In this document: positions 38,801 to 50,800 of the stretch, piece after piece
Layout of the letters: each line of letters begins with the position of its first letter
Numbering within the stretch: position 1 is the stretch's first letter
Assembly: GCA_947247005.1 (NCBI GenBank)
Contig: OX365955.1
Span: 37,675,822 to 37,739,821 of the forward strand
Direction of reading: 5' to 3'
Origin: Spisula solida
Taxonomy: Eukaryota; Mollusca; Bivalvia; Venerida; Mactridae
Length of the DNA stretch: 64,000 nucleotides
Notes under the pieces: model-generated
Told to the model about the DNA's origin: nothing
The model's input: the letters and a program-made list of their open reading frames with translations, nothing else
Database searches by the model: none
Position numbers and translations under genes: made by a program

Positions 38801-41800
38801 AATTAATGCATCTTTTCTAACAAGAAAAAGGAAATCGTTTTGTTCATTTTGAAACAAATGACGTCGGGCGTACGGTACCGTCTAAAGCCCGTCCGATCCG
38901 GACCGACATGTATGTAAATTGGGGTACACGAACATTCTGTAATTTTGTATGTACATGTAGTCAGTACTTATTTTCATGGCAAAATCGGCGAAATAATTTA
39001 TTTTTATAGAATTAATAAGATCATAATCTGGTCAGGAGTTAGCAACCTCAATACAGTTTATCCATCTTTACTAATTATGACATGCTGCTTGTGTACATCA
39101 TGTGCATATTTTGGTTAAATCATGCTATTTGTGCACCAATCAGTTAGAAGTACAATCCCTCTCCACAACGGCTCCCTCTCTACAACACACACTCTGCCTG
39201 TCTCCCACAAGAGAGGTACCACTGTAATAGGGTCACAGTTGGGATTCATACTGACAATCCCGGGACAGGTACTCTACCACTCAACTAACCTTCCTATCAC
39301 TATCAAGACTTTAACTGCTAAATTCAAGAGGGAATAATTCTTTATTTGGAATGATTAACATTTCATCAAAAAGGTTGTAACTGCTACTTACGGTTCTATA
39401 AGCTCCATACATATAAGAAATTTGCATCACAAAACTCATCTTATGAAACTATAATCATGGAAATTTGAAGAGGACATGTCAATCAAACTAACTTATTTCT
39501 ATTATTCTACGGCAACTATTTTGTCTTGGAAAATTTAACATGAGTGAAAACAATGATTCTGAAACCAGACTTACCATCCTGAGTGTTTGTGACGATCAAC
39601 ATCTGATCCTGATGGTCGAGGAGATCCCTACACCCAGCCCCTTCAATATCCCCTTGTACATCACTACTATCTGTGTCCCCTCTTCCATCCAGACTCCCCG
39701 AATGTGGAGAGGACATGATATCTGCTGGATTTGTAAAGGGAAGTAACTCCGCAATATATGGACAAACCATAGCAAACTCTAAATCTGGTATTATAAGAGG
39801 CAATGAGAATGACTCAGCATCAGAGTTACCTCCCTTGTGAAAATCTTCAATATCTGCATTAAGTTGTGCTTGAAAGTTTGAGATAGAGTCAAGAAGTCTC
39901 ATCAAAAATAAATACTGTGGATTATTCAGTTGAGCTCTGATTTTCCCACCTATTTTGGCAACAACGTTAAAATCTGCTACTTTCAAAGCAGAATATTGCA
40001 CATCTCCATTGTCATTATCACAGGAATTAGAAAGTTCGGGACTTTTCTCGGGGGAACTGCTGTCCTCACTTTCGGTTGAGTAATAATCCTTCAAAAGTTT
40101 CCGTGTCTTTCTCTTAGCTTTTTCAGATTCAATATCGTCCCCTCCCACATGTCCGTTTACAGTTTTATAGTCACTAGGCAACACAGCCCCTTGTGGCACT
40201 ATAGAGGGCTCGCAAGCCCATAAAGTGAGAGGAAATGACTCAATGAAAGGTATAGGTCGAGTGCCACTACTTGGCGCACCAAGAAATTCCACCCATACTT
40301 GATCAATACACATTGTCCAAATGTCACACCGCATATCACGTTTCAGAGTATTTGTCCTTAGGAGCATTTTAATCGCATCTGACCCCAAGTCTGACTCCCT
40401 AACCCCTTCAGGTAATCGACCATTCACAAGGTCATAAGCGTAACTAGTCATATATGGATTCAAGCGAGAAGAAGCGAAATCATGGAAGATCTGTGGAATG
40501 GAAGTTATCTTCTGTGCGTCATTTGGGAACTCACTAGATTTAAACATATCACATTTATCATAATCGTCAAGTATTGCACGTAATTGAGACAACTGGAAGC
40601 GGTCCTCAACATGAGTATTGGAAGCTGTCACTTTAGAGAACTGTATCTGTAAGGATTCGGGTCGATCAGGCTGGTTTTCAACTTTCTTCTCGGCCGAAAC
40701 AATTAACTGCAAAATTAACAAAATTCATTTCAACTTATTTCTCTGGAACAAAATATTTGAGAAAATTCCAAATACAGTACAGGTAGGGGGGTTTTCTACC
40801 CAGAAAAATGTAACATGTATAAGTTTCAAAAATATAATGGTTTAGACCAATTTAAGAGATATAGGCACATAGCTAAAATGTATCCTGCCCATAAAATGTG
40901 TCAAGCATTTAGAAGAACTTAATATTGAATCAACAAGAGATGTTTGTATAACATGTATGCCCCCATGACAAAGTGTAATTTATGTAAAAGGTCATGGTGA
41001 CCTTGTCCTACGCACAACTGTTCTTGAGATGTTGATTGGAAAACAATTTGGTCTATTCGGTCACAATAAAGGCCACGATGACCTTGACCTTTGACCTCAA
41101 AATCAATAGTTGCTGACCAACCTCCCGTGATGCTAGTGACCTAGACAATATAACAAATGTACATATAAGTTATATACAATGACTTACCCTGGGCATCAAA
41201 GCTTCAACCTTCACATCTACATGCTCTAATTTCTTCTCTATCTCACCTTGACTTTCCTGAAATATTGGATCACATTACTTTACATGATAGATCTGCTATA
41301 AATGAACCATTACTGTGTTTACAGACAGACTAACAGACTAACTAAATGTTTTTTATACTATTACTATAATTTTAAGTAAATCATGTTTGATAGAACATAG
41401 TATAGACCACCAATCAATACATAATTGAAGTCTTTTTTTCTTTAAAAATAGTACGGGGGTGTTTATTTTTGGCGTTTATTCGAGAGAATACAGTAATTTA
41501 ATTTTGGTCAATTGTGAAAAAATATTTTTCAACTTATATTAATCACTGTCGACACCTCATTCCTGATATTATCCATCGCCACAAGGGTATGAGAGGAGAA
41601 TATCCAGTTTCCAGTTTATGCTGAGCGTCTAGCAAGGAAATTACTGGTACCATTTTTATTTCATTTTTGGTAAGACGCGGCCTGGGATCGAACCCGGGAC
41701 CTCCTGCACTCAAAGCGGTGTAATGTTTTATTCAAAATAATTGATACAGATGTGTATAATCATTTGACAGTCTATAAATACTTACCACCATCTGTGCAAG

Positions 41801-44800
41801 GTTGAGAGAGAAGTAGTTTGCCCAGAGTACAGTGAGATAATCTACATGTAATCTTACAGGATTGATGAGGACATACATGTTGGCATGAGGGACTGAAATA
41901 GATACAGTGAGATAATCTACATGTAATCTTACAGGATTGATGAGGACATACATGTTGGCATGAGGGACTGAAATAGATACAGTGAGATAATCTACATGTA
42001 ATCTTACATGATTGATGAGGACGTACATGTTGGCATGGGGGACTGAAATAGATACAGTGAGATAATCTACATGTAATCTTACAGGATTGATGAGGACATA
42101 CATGTTGGCATGGGGGACTGAAATAGATACAGTGAGATAATCTACATGTAATCTTACAGGATTGATGAGGACATACATGTTGGCATGAGGGACTGAAATA
42201 GATACAGTGAGATAATCTACATGTAATCTTACAGGATTGATGAGGACATACATGTTGGCATGAGGGACTGAAATAGATACAGTGAGATAATCTACATGTA
42301 ATCTTACAGGATTGATGAGGACATACATGTTGGCATGAGGGACTGAAATAGATACAGTGAGATAATCTACATGTAACCTTACAGGATTGATGAGGACATA
42401 CATGTTGGCATGAGGGACTGAAATAGATACAGTGAGATAATCTACATGTAATCTTACAGGATTGATGAGGACATACATGTTGGCATGAGGGACTGAAATA
42501 GATACAGTATGTTAGCCATGCTGGATTCTATACACTGACTGAAACACATAATTCTTCAGTTTTTCATCTATTTCCCTGATGCAAAACAATCAAATTACAA
42601 TGTACCTAAAACAGGCAGTCTTTGTTGACAAGGGCTGTGGGTATTCATGTATGGTACTAACAAGACTTACAGTTGTTGAATTTGTATAATGATCACTACT
42701 ACTTTCAGCCATCAGACAGCTCGGACCTGGGCTTTCAGCAGTGAAGTTCATTTTCTCATTTAGTTATGTGTAGGGCATTGTGCCATGTAATTGTGGTATG
42801 TGATGTTTTTATGTTTTCTGTGCTCTGCAGTTAAAGCTGAGTGGTGCCTTTCCTATCAGATTATCTATTATCTTCCCATGCCTAGACACTAACTATTCTG
42901 GCCACTGGTCCGACAGGGCAAAAGTGCCCAATTTGTAAATAGGACAGTTAATGGTCCTCCAGAATTTTCACTGGTCCTTCTGGATTTTCACCGGTCTCGG
43001 ACCAGTGGACCAGTGTTAGGGTCGAGCCCTGTCTTCAACAGAAAAACACATTCATTAAACCTACGAGTATTAAATAGTAAATGATTAGGAGGGAGGACCA
43101 AAAAGTTTTGTGATACAAGTTTTGTAATGAAAACTACACATTAGATTTTGCTTAACCATAAATAAGTGATATTGAATGAGGGATGACCAAAATGTGTGGC
43201 AACACATGCTATAAAATGGAAACAAAAGTCTTATTTATTATTCTACAAATTTTAACACAAACCTGGATAATCGATCCCTTCTGTAAAGAAGTAGTCTGTG
43301 TACTCCATATGTACCATGGACATATCCGCCGGTAAATGTAGAGCTTTCTTGTCTGAACTGAAGAACTTCTGGGGCACCCCTCTTTGGTTGTCTGCAGTCG
43401 AGATCCTGTATATAATAAACTCTTCAATTCTCAGAACCATACAACTTTCAAGAAGCTTGGACGACTTTTGTTTCGATTGACCTTTACTTGAACTTGTTCC
43501 GTCTGGATGACCTTGACCTTTGACCCCATAACTAGACTGTGATGGCTGACTGGACTTCGATGGAGATTTTGCAGGATTGTGAGAAGGTGACTGAGAGGGA
43601 GACGTGAAGGAACATGTTTCACGAGCTTTTTTTGCTTCGGCACGAAAACCTTTGAATAATTCCTGAACCCAGGAATTTCTTGAGCCGAGATTGTCAGAGT
43701 ACCTATACCAATTCTTCCTTTCTCCACCTGTAAGTATACATTTGTATATAAGTAAACGGGTATATAAAGCTTCATTACCATGTTGCAACAAAAAAGTGCC
43801 CACCGGCAGTCTATTGGATGATTGAACAATGAATCCTGCCATTCACTGGCTGGTTGGTAAATTTGCATATGTATATTATTGTATGTAAGCATGATCTCTC
43901 CTATATGTACATAATTGAATATGGTGTACTTAATATAATATCATAAAACAATAACCAATTTCTGGTTTATAACATATTTTTTATATAAAGTACAACATAT
44001 CAAATTTCAAACAATGTCTGTACCCTTCAAATACAACACAAACTAAGTCTATATTTAGTCAAGAAACACCATCACTGACGTTGAGACAAACTCTCCCTAA
44101 AAAAACAATAAATATAACATATTCCACCATACAACATTAAATTGTTGATATCTGGAGGTCAACGATCGGCTGCATGCAAAGTTAATGCCAGTAATGTAGG
44201 ACACTGAGCCAAATTCTTTAATGCATAGATCACCAAACTAAGGACAAAAGCCTAAAAACACAGACTATTTCCATAAATAATTCAGAATTTAAAGTAATTA
44301 TCAAATTTGAACGAAGATAAAATAAAGACCCTAGGTATCAACATGCCCCAAGCTTTAGAAATACAGTATGACAATTTTCAATCTCTCTTCAGGAGTCAGT
44401 AGAAATGCAGTCCAGCCAGAATTCCAAGTTTACCTCGATATTTTTGTTCCTGGCCAAATATAAGAAAATTTATTTCTCTTATGCAATCTAAACTACCGGT
44501 ATATGTTTTCGTCAAATAAAATATTGAGGTTGAAGTTGTATTAATTTAGTGAAAATCTAAATTGAGCAACCACCTGTCTGAAATATATTTTAATTAAATT
44601 TAAATTAAATATTATTAAACATTTTAAAATCAAAATTAAATACACCTGTATTAAACAGTCGTCTGAATTAAGCAGTCAAATTTGATGTCTCCAGTGACTG
44701 GCTGTTTGAGACAGGTTGGGCAAGATAGGAAATAGTTAAGTGTTGTTTTGTGAAAAACAAGTAATTAAGAATTGCAAGCAATACAGAAGTCCCCTACCGG

Positions 44801-47800
44801 TTTTAAGCCATTTTCAATGTTTCTGTTGCCATAGCAACCACAATTGTTGTCAGAATAAAAAATATTTTTGGACTTGCATAATCCCCTCATTGCACCCTAT
44901 CAACACACCAAGTTTCATAAACCTAGCTTGTAAACTGTTTGAGTTATGTCAGGATCCAGATTTTTTGACGGACGGACTGACTGACTGACTGACTGACTGA
45001 CTGACTGACTGACTGACTGACTGACTGACTGACTGACTGACTGACTGACTGACTGACTGACTGACTGACTGACTGACTGACTGACTGACTGACTGACTGA
45101 GGGCAAACCTATAGTCCCCTCCGGTCAAAAACCGGTAGGGGACTAATTAATATCTGGAGTAAGGAAATATTCCTTTTTCTTACATACTCTGGTAATTTAA
45201 AGTATATCCTAAGCCATATCTCCATACCCTATAAATGTGAAGTGAAGTATACAAAGTGCATTAAGAATATGTGTTGACCAAATATTAAATCATTAACAGT
45301 AAAAAAACACTCAAGTAAAAGCAATTTTAAGAATTTGAAAGAAAAAATAAAGATTAATTTCAATAAACATGAAGGACAAGGTTATAAGAAACACAGGACA
45401 GATTTATAGGAACAATCATATTTATTGTTTGACAAAATGCAGGGCCAAATTAAGCTATAAATGAACCTTGTCCTTTGGTGGGAATAAGAAACATTTCAAT
45501 AAACTTAAACTTAGGGGGTCCATGATGGAATTGGTTCCTAGGACAAGTAATCGAGTCACAGCACACAGAAAAGTTGTAATAACTTAAAACAATAAAATCA
45601 ATTGATTTCCATTCCATGATAGACATACCACATAAAACTATCTAAAGAATTCAACTTACAAAAATGATATTTTATAACAAGTACATGCACACAAAAAGAA
45701 TTCTGGAATTAAAGAAACCTTGTATAAATAAATATATTCTAATAATGAAGGAATAAAGGAGCTTTCCTTATACTGGTGTTAATGAATGATGTGTGACAGG
45801 GCAGGAAGGGGTTGGGGGGTTTGATGCGGGAGGGGGTAACTTATGAAATTTCCGCAGAATATAAATATCAGACTATAATCCTATCCTTTACCTGTATTCA
45901 AAACATCCTATCCTGACAAGGACTCATTTCTATAGTCTGGCATTATCCTAACAGGGACATAGCCAGCGATATGGACATATGCACATGCCTAACATTAATT
46001 TGAAAAGAAAAATATAAATGTGGCCAAAAAGGCACTAAAGTCCAAAATTTCCACAAATTCCATCACATAAGGACCCCCAACTTCAAGGCTTGTGTGGGTA
46101 ACATCAATACATGCCTGGCTATGATCAAGCCTAACACCAGTAACAATGTTCCAAAGACACAATCTCAAAGGGAGGTAAGGTATACATCTGCTGTGCATTT
46201 AGGGAAGAATATTGTGAGCAAATAAGTCATAATGTTCCGTAATTGACCCTGAATGATGTGTTTGCGTAAAACAGTTACATTATGTGAGCCGCAATTGCCT
46301 TACCTACTTTAGAAATAGTGCATGAGGCGAACAATGATGACTTAAAGGTTTGTAAATAGCCAAACCAGTGCATTCCAAACAGTTTTCAAACAGAGAACAG
46401 AAGAAGCAAGCTTTTACATGTTCAAATTGTTCGAGTCAAACAAAGCGTTCAACAAATAATAAAAGCTGTGTAACATTAATCATGTGTAGCCTTCCCTGAA
46501 CGCACAGCTGTATTTAAGCTTTCATACATTCCGCTTTGAAATCCAAAGTTCCAAACACATCTGGGGATAAGAACTTTTCAACAACTCTAGCTTCTAGTGA
46601 TTCCAGATACATATTTTAAACAATGTACAGTCACCTCTTAACCAAGTTTTATTTATTGCAACCTGTTTAAAATATTGGACATAATGTTGAGTTGGGTATT
46701 TGATGGTCAATCATAAAGTAATATTCCTGTCTGTTCCTAGTGTAGAAGTGACAGATATTTTAACCATGTTGAATCCCTTTGTTCTACACAGGGCACAAGT
46801 AATGAATGTTAAATGCCCTGCGTTCGGCTGTTTGTTCATTTGCATTCGACTGAGATGTAAGAGCGAGGTCATTTGGTTTCATTCCCCTGCCAGATAAGAT
46901 TTCCCTGCCAATGGGACCGAGGGACCTAGGGACCAATGTTCGATTTATCAAAGTGATTCTAACACTGACACAGTTCTTACAGTAACACCATTCAACATGC
47001 AACTTACCACTAGTCATTATCAAATCCATATCTAATGAACATTGAATAAAATATTTATTACATGATGAAGTCTGAGGATATAACACAACATTGCAATTGA
47101 ACATATAAATTAATACTGTAGCGCACAGATAATCCAAAGCCACACAGAAATGACGGCAGCGCCTAGTGACCCATACAAGAATCAGACATAGAACCATCCA
47201 TATCCCCAAAAATGGATACTTCAAGCAAGCCTATATACTCACCCCACAATGGATGACATACTGTGGACTTTGAAATTTGAGCGCATTACCCATAAAGGGA
47301 GGTGATTATACTGACGTGAAGTACGGGGAAATGATTTAAAGCTGCCACACAGCACTTAACACCTGCCCTGCGTTCAACGAAGGATTATGTGATGCACGTT
47401 TCATACCTGTTTCTTACCTGTTTTGTACCTGTTTCGTACCTGTTACATACAAGGTTCGAAACAGGAACGAAACAGGCACGAAACATGCATCATGTAACCC
47501 TTCGTTGAATGCAGGGCTGCTGCAGTGATTGGTAAATACTATAGTGCACATTAACTCTTCACTTCATGGAGACAGGTTTTGATGCATTCAGTTCTATCTA
47601 CATATTGTCATATTTTGTCACATTTTGATGAATTCCATTCAAATCAGTTTAATACAAGTGTCAATCACTGGAGAAGGGTTATTGACACAAAAACGCAGGT
47701 CTCCAACAAAGGGCCATAACAATAGCAATTTTCATCCAACCTAACATTCCTGACAATATGCACAACTAGGCTTGGTACAAACTATCATGTGAGGTTTCAT

Positions 47801-50800
47801 TGAAATCTGACAAGTGTTTTGGACAAACTTTGTGACATCCATCAAGATTGACAATCTGCAAAAAAACAGTATGTCTCCCCACACTACAAGTTGGAGACAT
47901 CATAACCTGTATTGTATATAAGCTAGACTTTATCAGAGTAATATATAGGAAATGGGTTAAGGGGTCCTGGAGTAAAGGGTTAATATAAGAAGGCTTATCA
48001 TGGGGTAAATGGTTATACATGATGTCTTAAACTGATGAAGAACAATGTGTAGATTGTACAGTTTCAATATAATCAGTGAGTTTATTAGGAGTTTAGGCAC
48101 AGATTAAAACACATGGGAAGTATTAGTTGAAGCAACAAAAGGCCTGGAAGTATGTACATGTACAATAATGGTGTTTGAAATTTGAGTATGGACAACAACA
48201 CTGAACATTTAAGTACAGACTGCACACTCGCTTATCTTTGAAGCACATGTATAGTGGAAGTTTGAGTATGCAAATTAAGTATTTTGTGTGGAAAACAAAT
48301 TGACTTAAACAAGCATGAAAAGCTATAGCTTGAGATTATAGGGCAAATATACACCTAACTCATAGGATTATATAACATGTTACACGCTACAAGCTAGATC
48401 AATAAGCAAATAGAACATACCTGCATAGTGAAAAGGATAATAATCTACAGAAACTTTGTAAAAAGTTATCTGCATAGCTCCACCATTGATCTTTGGATTG
48501 TGCTTCGGACTTGAGTCTGAAACATATGAACAATACTTTGTCAATACTATTAGATGTTTCTAACGAGAATGTTGATGTACCAAGGAAGATGTTGATATAT
48601 CCACATTTAACACAGAAGCCTACTCCAACATCAGTCAACATTATATAAGACATCTTAAAATCAACAAGAGAGGTTTGAAAACATGTACGCCCCCATGGTA
48701 GCAAAATAGTCAATGATACACACTCAACAATGTCCAAGGTGTTCAAATTGCTTCCAGATTTAAAAGGAGATATTTGTCATATAACTGTGTACAGTCCAAC
48801 TTGTACTAGCGACCACGCGTATTAAGCGACCTTTGTCTTAAACGACCGGTTTCAAATCCTCCCGACCATATTTGCTCTATTTGACAATTGTATTAAGCGA
48901 CTTTTGTCTTACGCGACCAGCGACCACTGTTTAAGCACTATAATTAATTGGTAAAATTGCATTAAGCGACCAAAAAATTGTAAATCACTGGTCGTTTGCA
49001 GTGACAGGTTGTTAATTTATACCTGATACCTCGTCATAAATCATTGTTTGAACACACTTCAGAGTTTGTCTTTTGTTAATTGGCCCCAATTTACACCATT
49101 GATAATCACAATTGTGTCCATAGGGCATGTCATTCAGATGATTTTAATCCGATTACACACATTATTACAGATTAATTGTTGTATCTTTTGCTGCAATCAG
49201 CTTGTTGTCTCCGTTCATTTAGATTGGGCTAAACCCCGGCCTATTCCGGTTTTTTTCTTCGAGTGCAAGCAAAACTGACTTACATTAATTGCATTGTGTA
49301 ATATATCAGTAAGATTATTAAAATGATAAATTGAAATGCTTATGAAGACCATGCATACAAGTAAGAATCATCATAACATTTATTTACACACTAATGTTTA
49401 TCAATTGAAGTTCAAAAGTAATCAGACAGCCTAAAATCGGGAATTCGTTAATTACACTCAATGTTTCTTACATTTGTGTTAAACGACCGTTCCGTTAAGC
49501 GACCGTTTTCAGACCTTTCCAAGGGTGGTCGCTTAATACAAGTTAGACTGTACATCATTATGTCCATAAACATAACAAATTTCAATGAAAACAATTTTTT
49601 CTTTTATTCCGTTAGGATGACTAGATTGAATACATAAACAAATGTGTAGCCAATTTTCAGAAAGTTTTCCAACCATCAATACAAGCAGTGGTACAGTACA
49701 GATTAGTGGCATAGAGGGGACACAGGATTGTTTTTTATTTAATACGTGCACACTTGATAGTTATATTACATGTGCAGGTGATAGCTAATATCTGCGCATA
49801 TAATACTACCACATTCTCACATAATAGCCAAGATGTGGGCACGTAATAACTACCATGTGCGCACTTGATAGCTCTTACATGCACATGTGGTAGTAACACG
49901 TGCGCACGTGTTAAATAAAATATGTCCCGTGTCCCCTCTATGCCACCATAGATTGACCTATTTGAAACTGACCTTTTTTTCTCATGGCTTTGTAACAATT
50001 GCATTCATAATGAAACATCCCTCGTAAAGCCTAGGTCCCACTGAGCATTTCTTGCCTCGGCGATGTACTCCCGATTTAAATAAATGAGCTATCAGGACAT
50101 CGGGAACAGGTTCCTCAAGGTCAAGGGAAAGCTTCGGGGAGGTCATAAGAAAGGAATTGTGATGGAATGGGTGGTATCGGAAGAAATCGGGAGAACATTG
50201 ACGATGTGGAATTCCTCAGTGGGACCTAGGCTTTAATATTAACAGACCATATTTGGATTTCATTCTACCAACCTTTTTCTGTGGGTGAATCATCACAGAG
50301 ATGTAGATCTATTCTACTGGTGATCAGATGGTATGACGTGGTTAATACATCAAAGCGCTGGAAGTGCTTCGCTTCCTGACCCTGTTTTCGTTGTTGTTGT
50401 TGTTGCTGTAGAACAAACTGATCGACACCACTGTTGCCTTGTTTCTATAGTAACAATTATAGAGATGAGATAAACATTGTTTTGTATTACCTGATGAAAA
50501 AACTTCATACAACAAATTTAAGTGGATCATTGTGACAGCTGAAACTTGGGACTATTAGCAGTTAATTTCATTTTCTTGTTCAGTTATGTGTTTGGCATTG
50601 TGCCATGTGATTGGGGTCTGTGTTGTTTTTATGTTTTCTGAGCTTGGCTGTTTCAGCTGAGTGCTGCCTTCCCTGTCCGATTTTTAACTATCTTTTGTCG
50701 TCTAAATTATTTATTTTGCGGCCAGATTTCAACTGTTTTCCATTATTCACAGCAGACAGTAAAACAAACCAGTTTTCTCGAATTAATTACAAACCAGTAC

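Noticed and set aside
41732..42478. A 248-codon minus-strand ORF with a perfectly repeated 25-residue peptide, as a stand-alone gene
   Set aside because: It is the 75-bp array read through into exon 12 and past its donor. The only conserved protein part is exon 12 of the BLTP3 gene.
44915..45106. ORF encoding (VSQS)n
   Set aside because: Translation of the (GACT)n microsatellite inside a transposon.
48399..48746. 115-codon minus-strand ORF around exon 10
   Set aside because: A different frame across the exon. The correct frame is fixed by phases from exons 9 and 11 and by the 'GGAMQITFYKV' match.
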